64,000 nucleotides of DNA, taken from Cohnella faecalis. Its GTDB lineage: Bacteria > Bacillota > Bacilli > Paenibacillales > Paenibacillaceae. Position numbers and translations under genes: made by a program. This document shows positions 7,889 through 16,344 of this stretch, piece after piece (positions within the stretch are counted from its first letter, which is position 1; each line of letters opens with the position of its first letter). The notes beneath the pieces are model-generated. The model was not told the origin of the DNA. It did not search any database and saw nothing but the letters and a program-made list of their open reading frames with translations. The DNA lies in the NCBI RefSeq assembly GCF_003570905.1, contig NZ_QXJM01000023.1:299240-363239 (forward strand), given 5' to 3'.

Positions 7889-9481
7889 TCAGCCGATCGA
7901 TCGAAAATATTTCGTCATTTCGCGAATCATATATTGTCTTCCGATGGGACCCCAAGGGTCCCATTGTTTGCTGTCCGGGCAAAAAACCTTCTTTTCCCTT
8001 ACCGCCTTCAATCGCTGCCAAAGCGGCTGCTCGGAGAAAGAAGCGATGTCGGCGGGTTCGCTCCAGATGAGCAGCAGATTGCTCGGATCCAAGGCGGCGA
8101 GCCGCTCCAGAGCGTTTCCTGCGTAAGAGACAAACTCCAATCCGTCGTCCGGACGGAAGCCCAGATCGCGATAGAACAGGTCGGATAGCGCATGTCCCGA
8201 CCGCCCGTACATTCGACAATCTCCGGCCAGAAGCCGGACGATCGTCCATTTGCCATCCTTTGCAATCGACTCCAGCCGCTTGCGCCCCCATTTCTCTGTT
8301 TTTTTGACGTCTCGGACAACCTTTTCGGCTTCAGGTTCCTTGCCGATGCTTACCGCGACGTCCATCAAATAACGGTCCCAGCTATTGTGCGCGTCGATAA
8401 TGACGGTATTGTTCGCTCCCAGCCATTCGACGTCGTTCGGATTATCGGGAAATTCGGTTTTCAGAATCAAATCCGGAGACAGCCGGAGAATATCGCGGGA
8501 AGACACCGTTTTCTCGGAATTGATCGGCATTGTGGCCGCCAGCCTATCCTGCAAATAGGAAGGAAAGCCCGAAGCGTTGCGGTAAAAAGTAGGAAAACCG
8601 GAAGCGGCGGACGGCTTGACGCCGAGCGACAGCAGATGGTCTTGGAGCAGGTGACCGCTTACGACGGCGATCTTTTTTTCGTATTTCTTCATATAAACGG
8701 TGGGAGGAATGCCTTCCCACTTTTTGAACAATCGGCTGAAATAGAGCTCGTCCTGAAATCCGATCCATTCCGCGACTTCCTTAAGCTTCGAACGGGGCTC
8801 GGCCAACATCGTCTTGGCGAGATCCAACCGTATTTGGGTCAAATAGGTTCCCGGAGTCATTCCCATGGCTTGCTTGAACGCCCGGCAGTAGGAGCTTGGC
8901 GTCAATCCGGCCATTCCCGCGAGTGCGGCCAGCGGTATCGATTCGGCAAAATGATCGTTCATATAATCGATTGTTCGCTGAAGCGACTCGGAGACGGCAT
9001 CACGGCTTTCCTCATGCTCGTTTACCCAATCCAACATTTCGCATAACACCGCCTGCTTGCGATCGGAAGGCTCTTGAGAACGATCCTTCATGGCCGTGCG
9101 AAGCTTCGAGAGCAGCGCGGTCATATGGGAAGGGGAGCGCAACGGCGCGGCGAAGCCGTCGGCCTCGCGCTCAAGCCATGCGGCTTGAAGCCGCTCGCCG
9201 TCGCATTGAATAGACATCGTTCGGTATTGAACGAAATCGATGCAAAGCTCCGATTTGTCGTCTGCTTCGAGCTCGATTGTCGCAGGAGCTCCAAGCTTGA
9301 CGCATAAATCCGGGCGAAGCGAATGTGCGTTGCCGTCGACGAGCAAGCGGCCGCGTCCCCCGGTTACGTAGAGCAAGGATGCGGAACGCAGCATGGCCGG
9401 CTTCAGGCGGGAGCCGGGGGAGTACCGATGAGATTTCAGGCTGATCGGCACGCGGTGAAAAGTCCGAAAGGTCGTATTCAA
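7889..9481 (-). CDS. AraC-family regulator fused to a siderophore-binding-protein domain
   Basis: Transcription regulator of about 530 residues. In order: an N-terminal cupin-like sensor region, an AraC helix-turn-helix pair (IPLAALAGMAGLTPSSYCRAF and LKEVAEWIGFQDELYFSRLFKKWEG), then a C-terminal FecB/TroA-like periplasmic-binding-protein domain (KIAVVSGHLLQDHLLSLGVKP... DILRLSPDLIL... WQRLKAVREKKVFCPD). This matches the Btr architecture, in which a ferri-siderophore is sensed inside the cell to activate uptake genes. The TTG at 9479-9481 is preferred: AAGAAGGGA lies upstream, and the longer frame would place the Fur box inside coding sequence. It is divergent from the iron-uptake operon it probably activates. 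Confidence 0.85.
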   Translation of the reverse strand: MNTTFRTFHRVPISLKSHRYSPGSRLKPAMLRSASLLYVTGGRGRLLVDGNAHSLRPDLCVKLGAPATIELEADDKSELCIDFVQYRTMSIQCDGERLQAAWLEREADGFAAPLRSPSHMTALLSKLRTAMKDRSQEPSDRKQAVLCEMLDWVNEHEESRDAVSESLQRTIDYMNDHFAESIPLAALAGMAGLTPSSYCRAFKQAMGMTPGTYLTQIRLDLAKTMLAEPRSKLKEVAEWIGFQDELYFSRLFKKWEGIPPTVYMKKYEKKIAVVSGHLLQDHLLSLGVKPSAASGFPTFYRNASGFPSYLQDRLAATMPINSEKTVSSRDILRLSPDLILKTEFPDNPNDVEWLGANNTVIIDAHNSWDRYLMDVAVSIGKEPEAEKVVRDVKKTEKWGRKRLESIAKDGKWTIVRLLAGDCRMYGRSGHALSDLFYRDLGFRPDDGLEFVSYAGNALERLAALDPSNLLLIWSEPADIASFSEQPLWQRLKAVREKKVFCPDSKQWDPWGPIGRQYMIREMTKYFRSIG

Positions 9482-9531
9482 AAGCGGAGCATCCCTTCTT
9501 TTAAGGTGGAGGCACCTTTGATACAGTCTAT

Positions 9532-9546
9532 TGAGAATTATTATCA
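9532..9546 (-). promoter_or_regulatory. Fur box before the AraC-type regulator
   Basis: On the minus strand the sequence is TGATAATAATTCTCA, one mismatch from the 7-1-7 consensus TGATAATnATTATCA. It lies 51 bases upstream of the chosen TTG start, consistent with iron repression of the regulator. Confidence 0.75.
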
Positions 9547-9663
9547 CGCTAATCTTATCAAAAAAATCCATTTGCTCGCAACCGAAAACTATGCACATAT
9601 TGTCCATGCGAATCGGACAATTTCGTGTATAGCTACAGGCATTGCCGACGTTTAGAATGTTAT

Positions 9664-9678
9664 TGATAATGATTATCA
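9664..9678 (+). promoter_or_regulatory. Fur box before the iron-uptake operon
   Basis: TGATAATGATTATCA is a perfect 7-1-7 Fur palindrome, 30 bases before the TTG start of the lipoprotein gene. Together with the box at 9532-9546 it makes this a divergent iron-repressed control region. Confidence 0.9.
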
Positions 9679-9707
9679 CTATATAGAGAAGAGACGGAGG
9701 ATCGGGA

Positions 9708-10181
9708 TTGAAGAAGGGAATGCACCAGCGAGCGTCGGTATCCGCGATGCTTCTTCTAATAGCCGCGTTGTTGGTCGGATGCTCCTCTGAGGACGGCAAC
9801 AAAGCGGAAACGGCTTCCAAGGCGGGAGAAAGCGCAGCGAAGGCGGATCCGTTCGCGGACGCCCCCAGTGTAGAGGTAGCCGATCTTCAGTCGGGACTCG
9901 CTCTCCTGAACGACATGGTTAAATCGTTCAAGCAATCCGTCGAGTCGGACGATGCCGGCTCGCTGACGGAACTGACAGGCCAAATGTCCGGGGTGTGGGT
10001 CAAGATCGGAACGGAAGTAAAAAGCGGCAATCCTCAGCTGTTCGAGTCGGTTAACGACTTGCTGGCAAAGCTTGCGGAACAAGCTCGCTCCGACAAGCCG
10101 GATAGGGATGCGTTAATCGAGCAGTCCTATTCGCTCTACCAACAAATTCGCGATGCCAGGAAACAATTGCAGGTCCAATAA
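9708..10181 (+). CDS. Iron-regulated lipoprotein of unknown function
   Basis: A 157-residue lipoprotein: basic start, hydrophobic core and lipobox LLVGCSS with the lipidated Cys near residue 25. The mature part is acidic and predicted helical (LNDMVKSFKQSVESDDAGSL... LLAKLAEQARSDKPDRDALIEQSYSLYQQIRDAR), a helical-bundle look. I do not recognise a named family. TTG is used as start; GGAGG lies 7 bases upstream. It is the first gene after a perfect Fur box and is followed after 27 bases by the binding-protein gene, so a role in iron acquisition at the membrane surface is likely. Confidence 0.75.
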   Translation: MKKGMHQRASVSAMLLLIAALLVGCSSEDGNKAETASKAGESAAKADPFADAPSVEVADLQSGLALLNDMVKSFKQSVESDDAGSLTELTGQMSGVWVKIGTEVKSGNPQLFESVNDLLAKLAEQARSDKPDRDALIEQSYSLYQQIRDARKQLQVQ

Positions 10182-10208
10182 CATACGAAAAGGCAAGGTG
10201 CCCCATTT

Positions 10209-11492
10209 ATGAATTTCTCAACGAAACGACTATTCGGTCTTTTTCTCGCAATTGCGCTCGTTTTTTCCATAGTGCCTCTATCCGTCGCAGCGGCGAAATC
10301 TCCCATTACCGTTAAGCTCGACGGCAAAACGGTCGAATTCGGTGTCGCTCCTCAATCTATCGGCGGACGCACCTTCGTGCCTTACCGAGCGCTTGCCGAA
10401 AAATTAAAAGCAACCGTCAAGTGGAACGAAGCGGCCAAAAAAGCGACGATCGTCAAAGGAAGCAAGACAATTGAGCTTACGATCGGCAGCAAGACGGCTA
10501 AGATCAACGGCAAATCGGTGACGCTTGACGCGGCTCCCGTGACGAAGAGCGGAACGACGCTTGTGCCGCTGCGCTTTGTGGGCGAATCTCTCGGCTTATG
10601 GGTAACGTGGAACGCGGCTGCTTCGACAGCAAATCTGGAAAGCACGAGAACGATCGCCCATGCCATGGGCACAACGAAGCTGGATCACGTGCCGGAGCGA
10701 GTCGTTGTCCTCTTCAACGGCATGGTCGACATTTCCGTGCTGCTCGGAGTGAAGCCGGTAGGCGCGGTCGAATCTTATGTGCAGCAGCCTTTCTACTATT
10801 ACTTGCGCAGCTCCATGACCGGCGTAACGGTTCTCGGCGACGAGACGCAGCCGAACCTGGAGGCTATCGTCAGCCTGAAGCCCGACATTATTATTACGAC
10901 CAAAGAAAGACATGAGAAAATTTACGACCAGTTGAACAAAATCGCTCCGACGATCATGACGGAAAAGCTTGCCAATTGGCAGGACAACCTGAAGATCGCA
11001 TCCAGAATCTACAATAAAGAAACGATTGCGGACGCTTTTCTGGCCGATTGGAAAGATCGCGTAGCCGATTTCAAGCAAAAAATCGGTTCCCGCGCGAAAA
11101 ACACCGAAGTATCGCTTATCCGGTTCAACGGCGGCACGACCGCTCGCGCTTACCAAGCGGGCTTCGCTTACAACATCTTCAAGGAGCTCGGCTTCTCGTT
11201 CCCTAAGCAGCAGGTTGCGACAGGCAAGGAGTTCATAACGGTCGAAACTCTCGAGCAAGTATCGATGCTGGACGGAGACGTTATTTTCGACTTCACGACG
11301 GATTGGACGGAGGACGGAAGCATCACGAAAAACCAATCGACTTGGCTCGCTAGCCCGCTGTGGAAAAATCTCGGCGCCGTCAAAAACAAAAAGTACTACA
11401 AAGTAAACGTCGTCACCTGGAACATGTCCGGCGGAGCGATGGCGGCCAAAGAATTGCTTGACGATCTGTATTTCTACTTCGATCTGGACTAA
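10209..11492 (+). CDS. Stalk-domain / iron-siderophore binding protein fusion
   Basis: Exported protein of 427 residues that should capture a ferri-siderophore for the FecCD-type permeases encoded next. A signal peptide ending near VAAAKS is followed by a stalk (copper amine oxidase N) domain at about residues 30-140, with IGGRTFVPYRALAEKLKATVKWN and TTLVPLRFVGESLGLWVTWN. The rest is a FecB/FhuD-type binding domain, with VPERVVVLFNGMVDISVLLGVKPVGA, PNLEAIVSLKPDIIIT and a terminal WLASPLWKNLGAVKNKKYYKV. No lipobox Cys is visible, unusual for a Gram-positive binding protein; the stalk domain may provide surface association instead. It lies in the Fur-controlled operon. Confidence 0.9.
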   Translation: MNFSTKRLFGLFLAIALVFSIVPLSVAAAKSPITVKLDGKTVEFGVAPQSIGGRTFVPYRALAEKLKATVKWNEAAKKATIVKGSKTIELTIGSKTAKINGKSVTLDAAPVTKSGTTLVPLRFVGESLGLWVTWNAAASTANLESTRTIAHAMGTTKLDHVPERVVVLFNGMVDISVLLGVKPVGAVESYVQQPFYYYLRSSMTGVTVLGDETQPNLEAIVSLKPDIIITTKERHEKIYDQLNKIAPTIMTEKLANWQDNLKIASRIYNKETIADAFLADWKDRVADFKQKIGSRAKNTEVSLIRFNGGTTARAYQAGFAYNIFKELGFSFPKQQVATGKEFITVETLEQVSMLDGDVIFDFTTDWTEDGSITKNQSTWLASPLWKNLGAVKNKKYYKVNVVTWNMSGGAMAAKELLDDLYFYFDLD

Positions 11493-11497
11493 TACGA

Positions 11498-12517
11498 ATG
11501 ATAGAGAAAAAAACAACTTCATGGCTATCGATTAAATGGGCGGGGCTTCTCTTGGGAAGCCTCCTCTTGTTGCTTATATTCTGCTGCAGCATCGTTTACG
11601 GGGCGACGCCGACCGGATGGGACGATGCTATATCGTCAATCGTTCGTTACGACGAATCCGTGAACGAGCAAATCGTCGTACGCACGACCCGCATTCCGCG
11701 AGCGCTAATGGCCGCGTCCATCGGAGCAAGCCTTGCCGTGGCGGGGTCGGTCATGCAAGCCGTGACTAGAAATCCGCTCGCTTCTCCGTCCATACTCGGA
11801 ATTAACGGGGGAGCTTCCTTCGCTGTCGTATTCGCTATTACCGTCCTTCATGTCGGGCAGCAAGGAGCGCTCGTCTGGATTTCGTTCGCGGGAGCGGCCT
11901 TCGGTGCGGCATCCGTCTATACGATGGGGGCTATGGGCAGGGGAGGATTATCTCCGCTTAAGATCGTAATGGCCGGAGCCGCGATGTCGGCGCTGTTCAT
12001 GTCCTTCACGCAAGGGCTGCTCGCGGGCAACGAGAGCGGTCTTCAAGATGTCTTGTTCTGGCTTGCCGGATCCGTGGCCGGACGTCCGATCGAGCTTCTG
12101 ACCGCCGTCATTCCTTACATGACGGCAGGATGGCTCGGCTCATTGCTGTTAGCCAGACATCTTAACATTCTCGCTTCGGGAGAAGAGACGGCCAAAGGAC
12201 TCGGGCAGCGAACGACGGCGGTCAAGCTCGCGGCCGGAGCCATTGTCGTATTGCTTGCGGGGAGCGCGGTTGCCGTTGCCGGTCCTATCGGCTTTATCGG
12301 AATTGTCATTCCTTGCATTGCCAGGTTTTTCGCCGGAACGGACTACCGGTGGAGCATTCCGTATTGCGCCATTCTCGGCGCTGCGCTGCTGCTGTCGGCG
12401 GATCTCGCCGCCCGGTTTATCATCATGCCGGAGGAAGTGCCCGTCGGCGTTATGACGGCGGTAATCGGAACACCTTTCTTCATCTATATCGCGAGAAAGG
12501 GAGGCGTGAAAGCATGA
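11498..12517 (+). CDS. FecCD-family iron-siderophore permease, first subunit
   Basis: Integral membrane permease of 339 residues with many hydrophobic segments. The family landmarks RIPRALMAASIGASLAVAGSVMQAVTRNPLASPSILGINGGA, near residues 60-105, and the later GPIGFIGIVIPCIAR are clear. It should pair with the second permease for siderophore import. It starts 5 bases after the binding-protein stop and overlaps the next permease as ATGA. No cognate FecE/FhuC-type ATPase follows, so an ATPase must be supplied from elsewhere. Confidence 0.93.
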   Translation: MIEKKTTSWLSIKWAGLLLGSLLLLLIFCCSIVYGATPTGWDDAISSIVRYDESVNEQIVVRTTRIPRALMAASIGASLAVAGSVMQAVTRNPLASPSILGINGGASFAVVFAITVLHVGQQGALVWISFAGAAFGAASVYTMGAMGRGGLSPLKIVMAGAAMSALFMSFTQGLLAGNESGLQDVLFWLAGSVAGRPIELLTAVIPYMTAGWLGSLLLARHLNILASGEETAKGLGQRTTAVKLAAGAIVVLLAGSAVAVAGPIGFIGIVIPCIARFFAGTDYRWSIPYCAILGAALLLSADLAARFIIMPEEVPVGVMTAVIGTPFFIYIARKGGVKA

Positions 12518-13506
12518 CTACGACGATTCGCTGGTGTTTGCTATTAGGAGGAATGCTGGCGTTAGCTATAATGGCGAGTCTAACGTTCGGCGATGCATTC
12601 GTAAGCCCGATCCGAGCAATGGAGGCGGTGATAGGCAAAGGGACGATCGAAGAGGGGCTGCTCGTCCGGACGCTCCGATTGCCGAGAACGGTCGTCGCGC
12701 TGCTGGTCGGAGCTTCGCTTGCGGCAGCGGGGACTTTGCTGCAGGGGGCGTTTCGCAATCCGCTGGCGGCTCCGGATCTGATCGGTGTAACGGGAGGCGC
12801 GTCAGTCGCCGCCGTTGCCTTCGTCGTCCTGAGGCCTGCGACGTTAAGCATCGCATGGCTTCCGGCCGTCACTATGGCGGGAGCCGCCGTCGTCTCTGCG
12901 CTCGTTCTTGCGCTGGCGCGGAAGGGAGGAACCCTATCTCCGACACGGCTTATTCTTGTCGGTATCGGAGTCGGAGCCTTCATGTCCGCTATGACGACAA
13001 TGCTGGTCGTATTCAGTCCTATGCATACGGCAACGGAGGCTTATATTTGGCTTACCGGCACCGTATACGGCTCGTCGTGGAAGCATGTGTCGACGCTGCT
13101 GCCGTGGACGGTCGTTTTTCTCTCGCTCGCTATTATGAACGGCAGAAGATTGAACGCGCTTATGCTGGGCGACGAGCTGGCTACGGGAATAGGCAACGCC
13201 GTGGAGCGGAGCCGCCTGTCGGTAGTCGCATTAAGCGTCGCGCTGGCGGGCTCGGCGGTTTCAATGGGAGGCGTCATCGGCTTCGTCGGGCTGCTGGCCC
13301 CGCATGTGGCGCGCAAGCTCGTCGGGCCGCTCTCGTCGCGCGCCATACCGGTGTCCGCTCTCCTTGGCGGAATCATCGTCGTAACGGCGGATCTGGCCGC
13401 AAGAACGCTGTTTCTCCCTTTGGATATCCCTGTTGGCGTTTTCACCTCGGGGGTAGGAGCGCCTTTTTTTATTTACTTGTTGTTCCGAACGCGAAATATA
13501 CGATAA
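12514..13506 (+). CDS. FecCD-family iron-siderophore permease, second subunit
   Basis: A 330-residue membrane permease paralogous to the preceding one (RLPRTVVALLVGASLAAAGTLLQGAFRNPLAAPDLIGVTGGAS, GGVIGFVGLLAPHVARKLVG, IPVGVFTSGVGAPFF). The ATG at 12514 overlaps the preceding stop; the frame is open upstream, but only within the previous gene. The two permeases would form the translocation heterodimer for an iron-siderophore complex. It is the last gene of the operon, followed by a clear terminator. Confidence 0.93.
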   Translation: MTTTIRWCLLLGGMLALAIMASLTFGDAFVSPIRAMEAVIGKGTIEEGLLVRTLRLPRTVVALLVGASLAAAGTLLQGAFRNPLAAPDLIGVTGGASVAAVAFVVLRPATLSIAWLPAVTMAGAAVVSALVLALARKGGTLSPTRLILVGIGVGAFMSAMTTMLVVFSPMHTATEAYIWLTGTVYGSSWKHVSTLLPWTVVFLSLAIMNGRRLNALMLGDELATGIGNAVERSRLSVVALSVALAGSAVSMGGVIGFVGLLAPHVARKLVGPLSSRAIPVSALLGGIIVVTADLAARTLFLPLDIPVGVFTSGVGAPFFIYLLFRTRNIR

Positions 13507-13545
13507 AAAGGGTCTCAAAATGTCATCAACCACTAGATATAGACC

Positions 13546-13569
13546 GCCCGCTTCCGCAGCGGGCTTTTT
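13546..13569 (+). terminator. Intrinsic terminator of the iron-uptake operon
   Basis: GCCCGCT, loop TCCGC, AGCGGGC, then TTTTT: a perfect 7-base GC-rich stem with a T run, 39 bases after the permease stop. Confidence 0.9.
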
Positions 13570-13731
13570 AATGTCGTTAATTCAACACAAATTATTTTCG
13601 TGATCGGCCCGAATTTTGGGGTGTCATGGCGCCGGAAAAGCGCATCCTGATGCGGGCCGGACGCTGTCAATAGGACGTTTTGACGATTGCAAAAGCGCCT
13701 CTTTTGTCGAATGTCCAAGCCATTTTCTGCC

Positions 13732-13760
13732 TTGACAACCACTATATCTTGACTTAAATT
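13732..13760 (+). promoter_or_regulatory. nrd operon promoter with probable NrdR box
   Basis: TTGACA (13732-13737), a 17-base spacer and TAAATT (13755-13760) form a sigma-A promoter. The spacer holds CCACTATATCTTGACT (13739-13754), which by eye matches 13 of 16 positions of the NrdR box consensus. A second, much weaker box-like stretch lies near 13772-13787. NrdR represses ribonucleotide reductase genes when dATP is plentiful. The 160 bases before this promoter show nothing I can name. Confidence 0.6.
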
Positions 13761-13856
13761 TATTTAAGAGTTCTACATATGGTTGATACAGGCCGCCGAT
13801 GTCGAAACACGGCGCCTTCGGATTTGCGCGATATAAAGAGAGGAGCGACCGCGAGG

Positions 13857-14216
13857 ATGTTAATCGCTTACGATTCCAAGACGGGCAACGTACGACGCTT
13901 CGTGAACAAGCTTAACTTGCCTTCCGTTCAAATCGACGAGAGTATGACTGTTAACGAGCCGTTCGTGCTCGTTACGTATACGACCGGTTTCGGGCAAGCG
14001 CCCGATAAGGTGCTCCACTTCCTGGAGCGCAACCACGGCAAGCTCATGGGCGTGTCCGCAAGCGGGAATCGCAATTGGGGCGAAGGCTTCGCGCGGAGCG
14101 CGGATCGCATCTCCGAGAAATACGGCGTTCCGGTCATTTGCAAGTTCGAGCTGTCCGGCACGACGAAAGACGTGGAAAGATTCGTGAAGGAGGTAGGAGC
14201 AGTTGCGGCATATTGA
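13857..14216 (+). CDS. nrdI: NrdI flavodoxin-like protein
   Basis: Flavoprotein of 119 residues that supplies the oxidant for assembling the dimanganese-tyrosyl cofactor of NrdF. The start MLIAYDSKTGNVRRFVNKL is the FMN phosphate-binding loop, and VTYTTGFGQAP and SASGNRNWGEGFARS are conserved NrdI features. The frame is open upstream to 13779, but the ATG at 13857 gives the usual family length and follows GAGAGGAG. It overlaps nrdE by 14 bases. It is the first gene of the nrdI-nrdE-nrdF operon. Confidence 0.93.
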   Translation: MLIAYDSKTGNVRRFVNKLNLPSVQIDESMTVNEPFVLVTYTTGFGQAPDKVLHFLERNHGKLMGVSASGNRNWGEGFARSADRISEKYGVPVICKFELSGTTKDVERFVKEVGAVAAY

Positions 14217-16287
14217 ACTTAATAACTTGCTCATGCAGCGCGATTCGGAAGGTTTCTTCCAATTGGATAAAGACCGCGAAGCGGTCGAAGCGTTCATGGC
14301 GGACGTTTATCGCAAGAGCCGTACGTTCGGAAGCACGGCCGAGAAAGTCCGGTACATGATCGACGAGAACTTCTACGAGAACGTATATGAGTTTTATTCC
14401 GAGTCCGATGTTGAAGCTATTTACGCCATTACCCACGGATATGACTTCAAGTTCCAGTCCTACATGGCCGCTTCTAAATTTTATACGGATTACGCCGTTA
14501 AAACCGATGACAAGAAGCTGTTCCTGGAGCATTACGCCGACCGCGTGGCCATTGTTGCGCTTCATCTGGCCAAAGGGGATGTGACGGCGGCGCGCGCGCT
14601 CGCATCGTCGATGATGGAGCAACGGCTTCAACCGGCAACTCCGACGTTCCTGAACGCAGGCAAAAGCCGGCGGGGCGAAATGGTATCCTGTTTCCTCTTG
14701 GAAATGGACGACGCGCTCAATTCGATCAACCACGTTCTGGGCACTTGCATGCAATTGTCCAAAATCGGCGGCGGCGTAGCCGTCAACCTGTCCAAGCTTC
14801 GCGGACGCGGCGAGCCGATCAAGGGCGTGGAGGGTGCGGCCAAAGGCATTATGCCGGTTCTGAAGCTGATGGAGGACGCGTTCTCCTACGCGGATCAGAT
14901 GGGGCAGCGCAAAGGGTCCGGCGCAGGCTATTACAATATTTTCGGATGGGACATCATGGAGTTCCTCGACAGCAAAAAGATCAACGCGGACGAAAAAACG
15001 CGCATCAAAACGCTGTCCATCGGGCTTATCGTTCCCAACGTGTTCTACCAATTGGCGGAACGCAACGAGCCGCTTAACGTGTTCGCTCCGTATTCCGTAT
15101 ACAAAGCTTACGGCGTTCACATGGACGACATGGACATGGACGACATGTACGACAAGCTGATGGCCGACGATCGAGTCAAAAAGAAAGTCGTCATGAGCGC
15201 TCGCGACATGCTTGTGAAGATTGCGACGATTCAGCTCGAGTCCGGCTATCCTTATATTATGAACCGCACGAACGCGAACCGCGAGCACGCTCTGAAGGAG
15301 CTTGGCACGATCAAGATGTCGAACCTGTGCACGGAAATTTTCCAACTGCAGGAGACTTCGGACATCGGCGATTACGGTCAACCGGACGTCATTCGCCGCG
15401 ATATTAGCTGCAACCTGGCTTCGCTTAACATCGCGAACGTCATGGAATTGAAAAAAATTCGCGAATCGGTTCACGAAGGCATCGTCGGCCTCACCTCCGT
15501 CAGCGACATGACGACGGTAGCCAACGCTCCGGGTGTCGCGAAAGCGAACTCCGAGCTGCATTCGGTAGGTCTCGGTGCGATGAATCTTCACGGCTTTTTC
15601 GCGAAAAACAAGATTGCCTTCGAGAGCGACGAAGCGAAAGATTTCGTGCGTACGTTCTTCATGATGATGAACTTCCATTCGCTTGAGAAGAGCATGGAAA
15701 TCGCTCGCGACCGCGGCGTCACTTTCCAAGGCTTCGAGCGCTCTGAGTATGCGAAAGGTACTTACTTCGATCGTTATACGACGACAGACTATCGTCCGAC
15801 GACAGCGCGCGCGAAGGAGCTGTTCGCTGGGATCGACGTTCCGTCTCCGATGGATTGGGCAAGCTTGAAGCTGGACGTTCAAAGCCATGGCTTGTATCAC
15901 GCTTATCGTTTGGCTATCGCTCCGACGCAAAGCATCTCTTACGTTCAGAACGCAACGAGCAGCGTCATGCCGATCGTCGAACCGATCGAGACGCGTACGT
16001 ACGCCAATTCGACTACGTATTATCCGATGCCGTTCCTGAGCCGCGACAATTTCTTTTTCTACAAATCGGCTTACCAGATGAACCAATTCAAGGTCATCGA
16101 TTTGATCGCCGAAATCGTGCCGCATATCGATCAAGGAATTTCGACGGTTTTGCACGTCAACAGTGACGTTACTACGCGAGATTTGGCGCGGTACTACATT
16201 TATGCAGCCAAAAAAGGACTCAAATCCCTTTATTATACCCGCACGAACCGACTGTCCGTGGAAGAATGCATTAGCTGCGCGATCTAA
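14203..16287 (+). CDS. nrdE: Ribonucleoside-diphosphate reductase class Ib, alpha subunit
   Basis: Large catalytic subunit of 694 residues reducing ribonucleoside diphosphates. There is no N-terminal ATP cone, as expected for NrdE. The active-site region includes GEMVSCFLLEMDDALNSI, NLCTEIFQ and DISCNLASLNIAN, and the C-terminus ends EECISCAI, the redox-active Cys pair re-reduced by NrdH or thioredoxin. TTG start overlapping nrdI. A run MDDMDMDDM near residue 310 is a local acidic repeat, not a frame problem. It works with NrdF and NrdI from the same operon. No nrdH is visible nearby. Confidence 0.96.
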   Translation: MRHIELNNLLMQRDSEGFFQLDKDREAVEAFMADVYRKSRTFGSTAEKVRYMIDENFYENVYEFYSESDVEAIYAITHGYDFKFQSYMAASKFYTDYAVKTDDKKLFLEHYADRVAIVALHLAKGDVTAARALASSMMEQRLQPATPTFLNAGKSRRGEMVSCFLLEMDDALNSINHVLGTCMQLSKIGGGVAVNLSKLRGRGEPIKGVEGAAKGIMPVLKLMEDAFSYADQMGQRKGSGAGYYNIFGWDIMEFLDSKKINADEKTRIKTLSIGLIVPNVFYQLAERNEPLNVFAPYSVYKAYGVHMDDMDMDDMYDKLMADDRVKKKVVMSARDMLVKIATIQLESGYPYIMNRTNANREHALKELGTIKMSNLCTEIFQLQETSDIGDYGQPDVIRRDISCNLASLNIANVMELKKIRESVHEGIVGLTSVSDMTTVANAPGVAKANSELHSVGLGAMNLHGFFAKNKIAFESDEAKDFVRTFFMMMNFHSLEKSMEIARDRGVTFQGFERSEYAKGTYFDRYTTTDYRPTTARAKELFAGIDVPSPMDWASLKLDVQSHGLYHAYRLAIAPTQSISYVQNATSSVMPIVEPIETRTYANSTTYYPMPFLSRDNFFFYKSAYQMNQFKVIDLIAEIVPHIDQGISTVLHVNSDVTTRDLARYYIYAAKKGLKSLYYTRTNRLSVEECISCAI

Positions 16288-16344
16288 CGACCGACGCGGC
16301 GGCAGCTTTTCCGGCCCCTCGGCAATAGAGAGGAGACTGGCGCA

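Noticed and set aside
10596..11522. 308-codon minus-strand frame opposite the binding-protein fusion gene
   Set aside because: Shadow frame with no recognisable motif; the plus-strand gene has signal peptide, stalk and FecB domains.
13570..13731. Cobalamin riboswitch before the nrd operon
   Set aside because: Reductase genes are sometimes B12-controlled, but no B12-box or cobalamin riboswitch core is recognisable here; a promoter with an NrdR-like box explains the region better.
15115..15150. Tandem repeat or frame problem inside nrdE
   Set aside because: The ATGGACGACATGGACATGG-type run only encodes a local acidic Met/Asp stretch, and the frame is intact on both sides.
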